From Batkoa obscura (taxonomy: Eukaryota > Entomophthoromycota > Entomophthoromycetes > Entomophthorales > Batkoaceae): 64,000 nucleotides of DNA. Positions 11,813 through 22,472 of the stretch are shown here, one piece after another. The position numbers and the translations under genes are program-made. The notes under the pieces are model-generated. The model worked only from the letters and a program-made list of their open reading frames with translations. It was not told where the DNA came from and ran no database searches. Each line of letters opens with the position of its first letter. Within the stretch, counting starts at the first letter, position 1. The DNA lies in the NCBI GenBank assembly GCA_030770535.1, contig JASVEC010000001.1:186001-250000 (forward strand), given 5' to 3'.

Positions 11813-12841
11813 TTAATTATTGATTGGGGTTGGGAAAATATGAGAGGGATTAACTGGGACATGATGAAGTTTAACTGATCTAAAGCGAGGATCTCTGTAT
11901 TGGTTATTGTGGCGTTTGTCTTCGTGTTTTTTGTTATGCTTTACTTTTCTAAAGCTAACTGCATCATCGTCTGTACCCCATTCTGAGCTATCTTCAGTCT
12001 CTTCAGTTAAACCTACTGGAGTTTCTACATTAGAATTAATAGGTTTTTCAACAGAGCCCTCTTCAGGTTTTTCAACAGAGTCCTCTTCAGTTTTATTAGG
12101 AGTAGTTTCCGAATTTTGAGGTGGGGAAGATGGAGAAGATTGGGTATTACCATCTCTATAAGCTGAACCTTTTCCAAGACATTCTTCCGAGGTTACAAAG
12201 GTAAAACCTTTAGCTTTGATAGCATCAATAGCTTCTCCAATCTTAGCATCAGCGAAATTAGTATGATCATGTTGTAATGTAATGAAAGATTGAGAAGCGG
12301 GATTAGCAGATGCCATTGTATCAGTGTAAGTTCCCAAAATTAAGCTTGGGTTAGCTTTACGATCGTCTTTCCAGTCATTGGTATCCAAATTAACACCGAC
12401 TTGAACATAATCCATACCATTTAAAGTATCCGCAACAATCTGATTTTCTTCTAATCTTGGGTTTCTCATATATCTTACTTTCTTTCCAAATGCCTTTTCA
12501 AGAGCATCTTCCGTTTTTTGCATTTCTTCTTTAATACCATCAGCAGATAAGTCAGGCAAACCTGGATGACTCCAAGTGTGGGATGCGATTTGATGGCCTT
12601 CATCATAGGCACGTTTAACAATGGCTTCTTTGCCAGCAACATTACTTCCAATAAAGAAAAAGGTAGCTTTAACCCCCTTTTTACTTAATACATCAAGCAT
12701 TTGTGGGGTGTTATCATGTGGACCATCATCAAAAGTTAATGCAACAACACCTGGTTTGGTACATTCTTTGATCATTTGGGATGTAACAATTTGTAAATAA
12801 GAGTTGATAATAATGGCAGCAGACAATCCAAAAAATTTCAT
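11813..12841 (-). CDS. Secreted polysaccharide (chitin-type) deacetylase with acidic tail
   Basis: The protein is 342 residues from the ATG at 12841; the frame opens two codons earlier only at a TTG. A signal peptide (MKFFGLSAAIIINSYLQIVTSQ) precedes a NodB/CE4 domain. Visible CE4 motifs: TFDDGP (metal-binding Asp), HTWSH (the two zinc His), a modified third motif RNPRLEE where most members have RxPY or RPPYG, LDTNDWKDD, and LQHDHTN near the end. The reaction would be removal of N-acetyl groups from chitin or a related glycan in the wall or outside the cell. After about residue 225 the domain gives way to a Ser/Pro/Glu-rich stretch with repeated EEDSVEKPEE-type units and a basic end (KHNKKHEDKRHNN), probably a disordered wall-associating tail. 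There is no obvious GPI signal. Confidence 0.88.
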   Translation of the reverse strand: MKFFGLSAAIIINSYLQIVTSQMIKECTKPGVVALTFDDGPHDNTPQMLDVLSKKGVKATFFFIGSNVAGKEAIVKRAYDEGHQIASHTWSHPGLPDLSADGIKEEMQKTEDALEKAFGKKVRYMRNPRLEENQIVADTLNGMDYVQVGVNLDTNDWKDDRKANPSLILGTYTDTMASANPASQSFITLQHDHTNFADAKIGEAIDAIKAKGFTFVTSEECLGKGSAYRDGNTQSSPSSPPQNSETTPNKTEEDSVEKPEEGSVEKPINSNVETPVGLTEETEDSSEWGTDDDAVSFRKVKHNKKHEDKRHNNQYRDPRFRSVKLHHVPVNPSHIFPTPINN

Positions 12842-12984
12842 TTTCAATTAATAGTTGTTGTAATATATAATATAATAGTTTAGTTGTATTAATTAATCAA
12901 TAATTAATAAAATTATAGTAAAGGTAGTTCAATTATTCAATAATTAAATAAGTTTGATAATTTTAAAAGTTCAAAACTTCACTC

Positions 12985-12992
12985 TTTATATA
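12985..12992 (-). promoter_or_regulatory. Possible TATA box for the deacetylase
   Basis: TATATAAA on the minus strand, about 144 bases before the ATG, farther than for the other secreted-enzyme genes. Confidence 0.35.
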
Positions 12993-13239
12993 TTCTTTTT
13001 TGAATGCTGACGCTATCATTTTAATCATCCTTATTACTAAGAAAAGCCATTAATATATTTAAAATAATCAAAATTTAACACAAATAAATTAAGTTATGAA
13101 TATTACTGTTCTTGATATAAGAACATATTAAAAAGCTATTGGAATAGCTGAAATCGATTACTTTAGACATTCATCATTTAATGGAGCATATTGTTAATAG
13201 AGGACTATAACCCAAACGATTACCAATATTTAAAATAGC

Positions 13240-13265
13240 TTTGTTTTGTTTTGTTTTGTTTTGTT
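13240..13265. repeat. (TTTTG)n microsatellite
   Basis: Five tandem TTTTG units. Confidence 0.8.
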
Positions 13266-14119
13266 GGATGTACTTGTGAATATAATTTATTGTACATTGT
13301 ACACTTGAAAAATTCAAATAATAGTTATAAATTTTTTAATTTATTGTTCTATAACTTGGCTTTATGTTGGCTATATAAGTCAAAAAAATCAACTAAATTA
13401 AAATAACAAATATGTTAAATACAGTAAGTTATTAAGATCCTTAATTCCATTAATTCTATTGAAATAGTTCCGATTCAAAGTTTAAAATTTTCTTGGCAAT
13501 TGACTTAATAGCATCTAATAGATTACATTAGTGACATAAAAGGTATAATATAATAAATAACATAAAGCTAGAAATCAAAGAACTTTTACTGTAATAACTA
13601 TAACAGTTCCTTATATTATTATACTAATAGATAAAGGATGATACAACCTTAGGAAATAAACAAAACTTGGAACACTAATAAATATAGTATATTCTTAAAA
13701 TTAAAACATCATTGACAGTGGTACAGTTTTAAATATTTAATTTTAATAAATAGAATTCGAGCTACATTGTGAAATAGTTGTTTGTTTAACTGGTTTTTAT
13801 TGATTGATATGAGATGAATAAAGATTGTTTACTTATTGATATTTTAATATTAATTCATGAAATACATCGATATTAATGTACTTATTTTATATTCTTAATC
13901 TGATTTTTAAAAAATATGTTAATCTTTCCCTTTCCTTTTAACATAATTATAATACGATATTAAGCACATAAGGTTATAAAAAATTCAAACTTTATTAAAG
14001 GATAAAAATCTTAGTACATTAAACAAGTCAAGCTCAACTATCATAATATTATACAAATTAATGTAACAATATAATAATGTTTATAATGAATTAGATCTAT
14101 TATTTTAAAGAACAATAAA

Positions 14120-14219
14120 TGAAGGTGTTTTTTGGTTTCATCACTTTTTACATTTTTTAAGCGCTATTTGAGCGGAAAGGTTGTTAGTAAAATTCTTAAA
14201 CATAAAAATACATCCCCAA
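14120..14219 (-). mobile_element. MITE copy
   Basis: Runs from GAAGGTGTTTTTTGGTTTCA to ATACATCCCCAAAT with core GCGCTATTTGAGCGG; minus orientation relative to the family consensus used here. Confidence 0.8.
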
Positions 14220-14531
14220 ATTCTATTTTACTTAACCTAATGGTTAAAATATAATAAATCAATGTTGATTTGTATTTTACTATATAAATATGTTTTGTAT
14301 AAAAATCGAATTATTATTTTCTAAATATATTTTAATAAAGAGTGGTTAAAACAAGATAAATATTAATAAGACGGGTAACTTTTAGTTTTGAATAAAATTT
14401 AATAAAAGATAACTAATGTAAATAGAAGTATATTATAATCATTATAATTATTATATTGGTATAAAATGTTAGTAGTAAAGTTTTATATTAAATATAAATT
14501 TAATTATAAACATAATCTATTTTTATATACG

Positions 14532-14634
14532 AATGGGGATGTATTTCTGTATTTAATAATTTTGTTAATAATTTTTCCGTTTAAATAGCGCTTAAAAAAT
14601 GGAAAAAGTGATGAAACTAAAAAACACCTCCATT
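14532..14634 (+). mobile_element. MITE copy
   Basis: Runs from AATGGGGATGTATTTCTGT to AAAACACCTCCATT with core CCGTTTAAATAGCGCTT. It is in opposite orientation to the copy 300 bases upstream. Confidence 0.8.
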
Positions 14635-15201
14635 TATTGAAAACTTATTATCAATTTTTATAAAAAAAGATTTAATAAATTATAAGATCATAGTTTATAT
14701 TTATAAAAAATTAATTAAAAAAATTAAATTTATTCATTGTTAAGTGTTGTTTACAAAAAACATGTAAACCGAAAACAAAATAAAAAGTTAATTGATAAAC
14801 TAATGATAAAATTAACTTTTTAATCTCATAACTTTTAAATAATTATAAAATTTTATTATTGAACATTTTTCTATAAATTAATGCTTGTTTGAAATTATTT
14901 TAAGTGTGATCTATTATTTTGAGGCAAACCTTACATGAATTAATTTTATAACAAATGATTTATCTTGATTTTATTATATATGATAGCAACAGCAGCATGT
15001 AGATGATAATATCAAATGAGAGTACTATCAACTATATTTAATAAAAAACGTACAATTCAACATAAAAGAATAAAAAATAGTAAGCTAAATGATACTCAAG
15101 TGATTTATTAAGAGAATAAAATTAGCGTGATTAAGATCATGCTTAAAAAGAAAATAAAAGAAAAGGTACTTATTGTATCATAAAGTCCATGATCCAATAT
15201 A

Positions 15202-15209
15202 TATATAAA
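15202..15209 (+). promoter_or_regulatory. TATA box of carboxypeptidase gene 1
   Basis: TATATAAA begins 49 bases before the ATG, a spacing shared with most secreted-protein genes in the window. Confidence 0.6.
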
Positions 15210-15250
15210 CAAGTCATTAACACATTTGGATAATAACATTTTTTTTAAAA

Positions 15251-16492
15251 ATGAATAAAACATTTTTATTAGCATTATTAGTCAATTTAGTTCTTGGTGA
15301 AAGCTATTCTGGTGAAAAAGTATTAGAGTGTACTTTAGTAAAGGGCAGCAAAGGCAAATTATTTAGTACTTTAGATATTTGGGGGTATGATTTACAAGCT
15401 AAAACTTTTACCGTACGTGTTTTAGATGATAAAGAATATAAACTAGTTACTAATAACACAAAATGTAAAGTAAAAATTGATGATCTTACTGCTCATGTAA
15501 AGGAGTTGGCCGATGCTGAGAATAATAATTTGTCAGTTAAGGCTTCAAACGCTGACCCTTTCTTTAATAACTATCAAAGTTATGCTACTATTGGTTCCAC
15601 TCTTCAACAATGGGCTACACAATATCCAGATTATGCTACTTTTATTCCATCAATTGGTAAATCTACTGAAGGAAGAAATATCTATGCCTTTAAAATTACC
15701 AATAAGAAATCCACTAGTACTAAAAAAGGAATATGGTTTAATTCAGGGTTACATGCTCGTGAATGGATTGGGCCAGCTTCTTCATTATATAGTATTAAAA
15801 AGTTATTAGAAAATGCTAGTACTGCTGAAGTAACTGATCTTTTAAATACTTTTGAGTATCATTATACTCCATTAGCTAATCCAGATGGTTATGAATATAG
15901 TCGTAGTACTAGCCGTTTATGGAGAAAAAATAGAAGAAATAATGGTGGTAGTTATGGTGTTGATCTCAATCGTAATTGGAATGACCATTGGGGTGTTGTT
16001 GGTAGTAGTACCAACCCTCGCTCTGATACTTATCAAGGCCCAAGTCCCAACTCAGAACCTGAAGTAAAAGCACTTGCTGCTTATGCTTTAAATATTCCAA
16101 ACCGATATGGTGGTATTGATTTCCATTCCTATTCTCAGTTGGTATTACGTAATTGGGGTTGGACTACCCAATTATCAGCTAATGAAAAACTAGTCAAACC
16201 ATTAGGAGATGCTATGAGAGACGCTTTTGCAACTAAAGGATATAAATATGTATCTGAAACATCCGCCGATTTATATCCAGCTTCTGGAGCGCTTGATGAT
16301 TGGATGGCATCGGTTGGTAAGTTAGTCTCCTTCACAGTTGAATTATGCCCAGGAGAAGGTTCTTCTATTGGATTCCAATTGCCCGCTTCTGAAATCGTTA
16401 AGTGTTCGGAAGGTTCTTATGCAGCTATTTTGGCTTACTCTAAATACTTGAAGCAAAATCCTAATATTCCACCAAATACTCCAATTCCTTAA
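15251..16492 (+). CDS. Secreted M14 carboxypeptidase, B-type specificity (copy 1)
   Basis: The protein is 413 residues: a signal peptide (MNKTFLLALLVNLVLGES), an activation propeptide to about residue 100, then an M14A catalytic domain. All catalytic landmarks are visible: HAREW (zinc His and Glu), RLWRKNRR (substrate Arg), DLNRNW (Asn-Arg that bind the terminal carboxylate), DFHSY (third zinc ligand), YPASGALDDW (Tyr248 region) and FTVELCP (catalytic Glu270). Aligned with vertebrate enzymes, the residue at position 255 is Asp (YPASG-x-x-D-DW), as in carboxypeptidase B rather than Ile as in A. That predicts removal of C-terminal Lys and Arg from peptides such as tryptic products. Made as a zymogen and secreted. 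Its tail-to-tail partner at 17946-19187 is a close paralogue, most alike in the catalytic domain and more diverged in the propeptide. Confidence 0.93.
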   Translation: MNKTFLLALLVNLVLGESYSGEKVLECTLVKGSKGKLFSTLDIWGYDLQAKTFTVRVLDDKEYKLVTNNTKCKVKIDDLTAHVKELADAENNNLSVKASNADPFFNNYQSYATIGSTLQQWATQYPDYATFIPSIGKSTEGRNIYAFKITNKKSTSTKKGIWFNSGLHAREWIGPASSLYSIKKLLENASTAEVTDLLNTFEYHYTPLANPDGYEYSRSTSRLWRKNRRNNGGSYGVDLNRNWNDHWGVVGSSTNPRSDTYQGPSPNSEPEVKALAAYALNIPNRYGGIDFHSYSQLVLRNWGWTTQLSANEKLVKPLGDAMRDAFATKGYKYVSETSADLYPASGALDDWMASVGKLVSFTVELCPGEGSSIGFQLPASEIVKCSEGSYAAILAYSKYLKQNPNIPPNTPIP

Positions 16493-16642
16493 ATTTATCG
16501 CACAATAAATCCCGTAATAACTAAGTTGTATATTTAAAATATTTATATACTCAAACTTTAAACAAAAAATAAATTGGATGAATTTAAATCTTATTAGAAA
16601 AAGCGACACAAGTAAACCAAAAGAATAAAAATATTTTATTAG

Positions 16643-17104
16643 TGTGAAAGTTGATACTCAAGGGTCGGAGTTAAAAGCTACTCTTGCTTAATTAACTTGC
16701 CTTGAGTCGAACGGTCTTAGTTTATGTAACTAAGATAGACTTAAATCAATAGGAGTAATACGCAATAAGCTACGAGCTATGTAAACAAATACAATGGAAG
16801 ATACTACCGTAAAATCTATATAAGATGTTGTCTGAAAGACTTAGTGACCTTATTAATGATACGTTATCAGGGAGTAATCCAATTAAAAAAAGCCTCGAGT
16901 TATCATATTAAAGAATCTCTTTTATACTCCAATAAGTATGGATATTAAAAGGAGATAATATTCTTTGCAATATGAAGTTAGAAATTCTCGCAGCAAATCA
17001 AAATAAGGGACTCTGAATTGATTGTGTTTGAACTTGAGAATACAACAACTTAAGTGATTGTTATGTTATAATCAATCTGAGAGCTAAATAAAGCAATATT
17101 TCAC
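16643..17104 (+). repeat. Interspersed TG...CAC repeat with target duplication (possible solo LTR)
   Basis: A 462-base element starting TGTGAAAG and ending ATATTTCAC, flanked by the 5-base direct repeat ATTAG (16638-16642 and 17105-17109). It is homologous to 32058-32602 and, inverted, to 11168-11524. The terminal TG and the target duplication suggest a solo LTR, but no internal retroelement genes are present in the window. It has no coding capacity and is treated as a fossil. Confidence 0.65.
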
Positions 17105-17310
17105 ATTAGTATGCAAAGTAAATGATGAATATTTCTAAGAATATTAAAATATAGTGTTATTTAATAACACTCATTAAATTTTATTAAGAAAATAGTAAAA
17201 CAATATAAAAAGAAAGGTATCTATAGCAATACCAATGCTTAATTTATAACTTATATTTTATACTATTCTTGCTTATTTAATAGCAAAACTATTGATATAC
17301 TAAATCAACA

Positions 17311-17414
17311 TAGGGGGATGTATTTTTTTGTTTAAGAATTTTACTAACAATCTTTCCGCTCAAATAGCACTTAAAAAATGTAAAAAGTGATGAAACCTAA
17401 AAAACATCCCCATA
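17311..17414 (+). mobile_element. MITE copy
   Basis: TAGGGGGATGTATTTTTTTG at the left and AAAACATCCCCATA at the right; well-preserved core CCGCTCAAATAGCACTTAA. Confidence 0.88.
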
Positions 17415-17663
17415 GGAATTTTATTGTTTTATTATTCATTTTTTGTAAAGCATAAAATCCAAATAATTATTAGCTAAATACTAAAATAAAAGCACATTCG
17501 CATATTGATTGAATCTATTTATGTCTTGGTTATTGTATTAACAGCAAAAGGAATGAGTTGTTAAATTCATGTTGAAAAAGTTACTGTTTACTTCAACCTG
17601 ATCCTTTTTTAAAACAATTCATTATGGAAATTTATATTTCACTAAAAATCTTATCAAATTTGA

Positions 17664-17758
17664 CATGGTATTTTTTTTGGCTTCATTATTTTTTCCATTT
17701 TTTAAGCGCCATTTGAGCGGAAAAATTGTTCGTAAAATTCTTTAAAAAAAAAACACCA
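17664..17758 (-). mobile_element. MITE copy
   Basis: ATGGTATTTTTTTTGGCTTC at the left and AAAACACCATT at the right, core AAGCGCCATTTGAGCGG. The ends are more worn than in neighbouring copies. Confidence 0.75.
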
Positions 17759-17945
17759 TTTAGTCTAGCTATTGAATTGATAGCTAATATTAAAATGAAT
17801 TAAATAAGCCTTGTAAGAGAACTGAATATTACTTAATTTTTATGTTGAATTCAAATTATAAAAACTTCGATTTAATAGAATAAAGTAAGACATAGTTACT
17901 ATTATTTATGAATTTTATTCCATTATTTTAATCAATAAAATACGA

Positions 17946-19187
17946 TTAGAGTGGCTTATTTGGTGGGATATTTGGGTTTTGTTTGAGATATTTCGAATAA
18001 GTTAAAACAGCGGCATAAGTTCCTTCAGCACATTTGACAATTTCAGAAGCAGGTAGTTGGAACCCAGCTGATGAATTATCTCCGGGACATAATTCAACAG
18101 TAAACGAAACTAATTTAGCTACGGATGCCATCCAGTCATCAAGAGCTCCGGAAGCTGGATATAAACCAGCGGATGTATTGGAAGTGTAAGTGTAACCTTT
18201 GGAAGCATAAGCAGCTTTCATAGCATCTCCTAATGGTTTTAACACCTTTTCATTGGCAGATAATTGAGTCGTCCAACCCCAATTACGTAATACTAATTGA
18301 CCATAAGAATGGAAATCAATACCACCATATCGGTTTGGAATATTTAAAGCATAAGCAGCAAGTGCTTTTACTTCAGGTTCTGAGTTAGGACTTGGGCCTT
18401 GATAAACATCTGAAGAGGGAGTGGTACTACTACCAACAACACCCCAATGGTCATTCCAATTACGATTGAGATCAACACCATAACTACCACCATTATTTCT
18501 TCTATTTTTTCTCCATAAACGATTAGTATTACGGGTATATTCATAACCATCTGGATTAGCTAATGGAGTAAAATGAAATTCAAAAGTATTTAATAAGTCA
18601 GTAACTTCGGTACTACTAGTATTCTCTAATAGTTTTTTAAGGGTATATAAACCAGAAGCTGGTGCAATCCATTCACGAGCATGTAACCCTGAATTAAACC
18701 ATATTCCTTTTTTAGTACTAGTGGATTTCTTATTGGTAATTTTAAAGGCATAGATATCTCTTCCTTCAGTAGATTTACCAATTGATGGAATAAAAGTAGC
18801 ATAATCTGGATATTGTGTAGCCCATTGTTGAAGAGTGGAACCAATAGTAGCATAACTTTGATAGTTATTAAAGAAAGGGTCAGCGTTTGAAGCCTTAATT
18901 GAGAAATTGTTGGTTTCAGCTTCAGCTAATTTATTTACATGAGTAGTAAGATCATCAATCTTGACTTTACAGAGTGCATTTGAGTTAGCAAGCTTCAACT
19001 CCGCCTCATTTTGGACACGCAAAGTATAAGTTTTGGTACTATGATCATAACCCCAAACATCTAAGGTGGATAATACCTTTCCTTTTTCATAATTTTGAAC
19101 GGTACAATCTAACACCTTTTCGCCTTGAAAGGTATTTTTTCCAGCAACTAAACTTGCAACTAAAGTTAATAATAAATATTTATTCAT
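17946..19187 (-). CDS. Secreted M14 carboxypeptidase, B-type specificity (copy 2)
   Basis: Start taken at the ATG at 19187 (MNKYLLLTLVASLVAG), which aligns with copy 1; five codons upstream there is only an in-frame TTG. The product is 413 residues, with signal peptide, propeptide and the full M14A site: HAREW, RLWRKNRR, DLNRNW, DFHSYGQ, YPASGALDDW and FTVELCP. Asp at the position-255 equivalent again predicts cleavage of C-terminal Lys/Arg. The catalytic domain is nearly identical to copy 1, while the N-terminal 90 residues differ at many positions, so the propeptide has diverged faster. The two genes converge with 1.45 kb between them, holding two MITEs and one interspersed repeat. The likely role is extracellular protein digestion together with the trypsins downstream. 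Confidence 0.93.
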   Translation of the reverse strand: MNKYLLLTLVASLVAGKNTFQGEKVLDCTVQNYEKGKVLSTLDVWGYDHSTKTYTLRVQNEAELKLANSNALCKVKIDDLTTHVNKLAEAETNNFSIKASNADPFFNNYQSYATIGSTLQQWATQYPDYATFIPSIGKSTEGRDIYAFKITNKKSTSTKKGIWFNSGLHAREWIAPASGLYTLKKLLENTSSTEVTDLLNTFEFHFTPLANPDGYEYTRNTNRLWRKNRRNNGGSYGVDLNRNWNDHWGVVGSSTTPSSDVYQGPSPNSEPEVKALAAYALNIPNRYGGIDFHSYGQLVLRNWGWTTQLSANEKVLKPLGDAMKAAYASKGYTYTSNTSAGLYPASGALDDWMASVAKLVSFTVELCPGDNSSAGFQLPASEIVKCAEGTYAAVLTYSKYLKQNPNIPPNKPL

Positions 19188-19238
19188 TTTGATTAAATTC
19201 AATGATTTGTTTAATTTTTTAATTAGAATTTTTGTGGC

Positions 19239-19246
19239 TATTTATA
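19239..19246 (-). promoter_or_regulatory. TATA box of carboxypeptidase gene 2
   Basis: TATAAATA on the minus strand, about 52 bases upstream of the chosen ATG, which supports that start. Confidence 0.6.
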
Positions 19247-21653
19247 CTCTAACATCAGATATGTTGATAAACCTCTAAATTTTACTTATGACTTTCTAAA
19301 AGTCATCTTTTTTTAGCGATTTTTCAATAACACTTGTTAGTATTCCTAAAATTAGGTGATTTAATGTATTATTAGTATTGTAAATTTAATAAAAAGAATG
19401 AACATAAACAAAGGAGTAAGAACTAAATGGCATTAAATTTTATAAATTAAATAGCTATTATTATTATTATCATTTTTTATTCGCTTTAAAAGGAAAACTT
19501 GCATTATATAAATAATGATTTTATTTGACCATATATATCTCATGATTTTAGTTAGATGTCTAAACTGAATACAATATTAGTCAATCCGATCAGAAGGTTA
19601 AAGAATGTGACGCTATTAAAAAATTAATGATGAAATTGAACAAAGGACTTCTATAAATTACCAATTCATTTGATTTGTTTCCCGAATTGGAATGACTTGA
19701 TGGCATGTCATCCAACATGTTAATGAGTAAGTAAAATTTTAACTGTCTAAATATGTAGCTATCTTAATTTATAACTTATAGGATCCAAGTGTTATCTTAT
19801 ATTATCGTTTGATTGTATCATTCATGAAATTCACTCATTTCTTATTCTTTTTATGCCTTTGACTATTATATAGAATTGTATACAAACATCAATAAATTAA
19901 TTCGCATTTTAGCTATTGTGTTGAGACGATCCAATATAAGGTATTAAGTTTTTGTACTTTTTATATTATTTGAATGGTTCAAAGTATATCTTTTTGGATT
20001 AAGATATTTAATACATGATATTTCTCAAGAAGAATCAAAGACAGTCCCAATTTACAGTATAAATAATTCATCAATAAATAATGTCAGTAAACTAATGATT
20101 TTTTATACTTTTGAGCTTAAGATGTTCCTATCTCTAATACTCTATAAATCGGATCTTACTATTAATGTGTAAAACTATCAAAATAATACAGATCATATCA
20201 AACATATCAAGTTGCACATAAAATCTATTAAATAAATCTGTAATTTTATTTTAAAATATTATATTAAAATATCAAGATTGAAGTTTTTACTTTGATCCAG
20301 GTTCTTTAAGTATGTTAGAAAATAGTTATAGTAGTATAATGATAAATTAGATGTAGAGTGCGAGTGAGTATAAAACTAGCTTTTAATGTAATATAAATAG
20401 GCTACAAATTCACGGTTTAAAGTTTACAACGTTTTAAGTTTAAAGCTATTTTCAAAATCTCTAAAATAATTTCAAATATTTAATTATTTAGTGAATATAT
20501 CATTAAATTCCTTAAAATTTGACTAATTAGCTTCGTGATTGGATAGTTTTAAAAACTGGGAAATTATCGTAACGTAATAGTGGTGCTTAATGGCTGAAGT
20601 GTGGTAATAAATGAGTATATACAGGTTTTTAAAAGATAAGATTAAAGTAAATTAAAAAATCGTCAAGAAATTATTGATCTCAGTTTTATTTATTACAATA
20701 CAATTATATTAAAATGTAGTACTAAATTACTTTAAATTAATGGATAAATCCAAAAACTCGGTTCAAACTAAAGATAAAGCTTTACAACTTACTCTAGGTT
20801 TTACCCTTACAAAATTTAACAAGGATTATCCTTTTTCTTATCATTTTATCCACTTTTTATGCAACGTAAAATTTAAGCGAAATTAATTGTCAAATTGGGA
20901 ATTAAAAAAGATATTCATATATGCTTATTTTAAAACTATAAAAAATAATTGTTTTATAGCATTTACACTTAATTTTTAATTTTAGCATAAATAAAAACCG
21001 GAAAAAGTGAATCTTTAGTTAATTTATCCCAATTTAAAATGCACCAAATTTAATCTTTAAGGTTTAAATTCAAATGTGCAATGTTTTTCAAAAGAAACTC
21101 GGTTAATATTCGTCGAATTTTTTTCAAAACGTAATTCATAGGCTTTACTGTGACTTGTGTCTAGAATTTTATTTTTAAATAAGCCGTTAGACACTACACA
21201 TTTGAATACAAACAGTCATATTTAATTTAAATTATCAGAAACTAGCCAGCTTTGAAAGAATTTTATACATTAGAGTATTAACTATAATGATAGTAACATT
21301 AAAGGAAGAATAACCGCTTAATAATGCAAACGGAAGTAATTAATGTCCATTTTTAAATTAAATAAAATAATAGCATAGCGTGATATTAAAAAAATACAAT
21401 GAATATGCAAAAGAAGTAGTAATTATCAGTTGACAATAAAAATAGCCGCCTATTAAATAATTAAAACCATTCATTATCATGCAGGATAAAAGTAGGAATA
21501 AAGGTGGTAACAAGAAGCAGGGAAGAATTATTTTAGAATATTATTTTAATAAAATATTAATTAGAATAAATATAATAACTAATTAATGCTCCCTAAGTTT
21601 AACTCCATTATAATATTCAATTTTTTATTTAAAATATGTGGTTTCAGTCGCAA
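19247..21653. other. Intergenic region
   Basis: About 2.4 kb in which I see no gene, no MITE copy and no tRNA-like sequence. It is the upstream region shared by carboxypeptidase 2 and the first trypsin, which are divergently transcribed. Confidence 0.45.
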
Positions 21654-21661
21654 TATATAAG
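21654..21661 (+). promoter_or_regulatory. TATA box of trypsin 1
   Basis: TATATAAG lies 48 bases before ATG 21702. It falls inside the longer open frame that begins at 21636, an argument that the upstream ATG is not used. Confidence 0.6.
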
Positions 21662-21701
21662 AGAGCATTGCAAATCAAAGTTCAATTTATATTTTCTAAT
21701 T

Positions 21702-22472
21702 ATGAAACCAACTATTTTCTTATCTTTTTTATCTCTTGTAGCTTCTCAAACTAAAGAAGATAACATTTTTCCACCAGCTCGTATTGTTGGTGGTTATGAA
21801 GTATCTCCTAAATTTAAATATCCATGGATGGCCTCTCTTCAATATAACGGTAGACACTCATGCGGTGGTGCTTTGATTAATGGCAACACTATTATATCCG
21901 CTGCTCATTGTGTTATTGGTGCTGATTCTTCTTGGAAAGCTTCGATTCATCGACATAATTTAACATTAACTCCCAAAGCTGAAGGCGGCAAGACCTACCA
22001 AGTTATTAAACGCATTTCTCATCCTCTATATGACGCTTCAACCAATGCAAATGATGCTGCTGTTTGGAAAATCGATAGTACTGATTTTTCACCTACAGGT
22101 GTAATATTAGATGATGGAAAGTATTCTAATAAGGATGACACTCTTTTGAAGGTTATTGGATGGGGTACTACCTCATCTGGTGGTGCCGTATCTAAAGTAT
22201 TACTTGAAGTTAAAGTACCAGTATTTAATGCTGATAAATGTAAGAAAGCATACCCAGATTTAGACACCGTTACCCAATTTTGTGCTGGATATCCGGAGGG
22301 CGGTAAAGACTCATGTCAAGGTGATTCTGGAGGTCCTATGTTTATTGAAGAAAACAAAGTACCGGTTTTAGTTGGTATTGTTTCATGGGGTAGAGGATGC
22401 GCTCTTAAAGGCTACCCAGGCGTATATACTCGTACTTCAGCTATTACTAATTTCATCAAACAATATTTATAA
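21702..22472 (+). CDS. Secreted trypsin (copy 1)
   Basis: The protein is 256 residues from ATG 21702; the frame is open from 21636, but the extra 22 residues would precede the signal peptide (MKPTIFLSFLSLVASQ) and span the TATA box. A short propeptide ends FPPAR, then IVGGYEV marks the mature N-terminus. The triad is visible as SAAHC (His57), NDAAVWKID (Asp102) and GDSGGP (Ser195). Asp189 in KDSCQGDSGGP and the Gly residues around SWG and PGVYT give trypsin specificity for Lys/Arg. Six Cys fit three disulfides. It would be a secreted zymogen activated by cleavage after Arg. It is the first of four tandem plus-strand paralogues and lacks one residue in the KKAYPDLDT loop compared with the others (KKTAYGTLDT). 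Confidence 0.93.
   Translation: MKPTIFLSFLSLVASQTKEDNIFPPARIVGGYEVSPKFKYPWMASLQYNGRHSCGGALINGNTIISAAHCVIGADSSWKASIHRHNLTLTPKAEGGKTYQVIKRISHPLYDASTNANDAAVWKIDSTDFSPTGVILDDGKYSNKDDTLLKVIGWGTTSSGGAVSKVLLEVKVPVFNADKCKKAYPDLDTVTQFCAGYPEGGKDSCQGDSGGPMFIEENKVPVLVGIVSWGRGCALKGYPGVYTRTSAITNFIKQYL

Larger units (their letters stand above)
12993..15201. other. Long intergenic region with two MITEs
   Basis: No gene is seen. It holds a (TTTTG)n tract at about 13240-13265 and the two MITE copies listed at 14120 and 14532. It separates the divergently transcribed deacetylase and carboxypeptidase. Confidence 0.5.

Noticed and set aside
21636-21701. N-terminal extension of trypsin 1 (and 23971-24069 for trypsin 2)
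   Set aside because: The extensions precede complete signal peptides and span the TATA boxes; paralogues start at the internal ATG.
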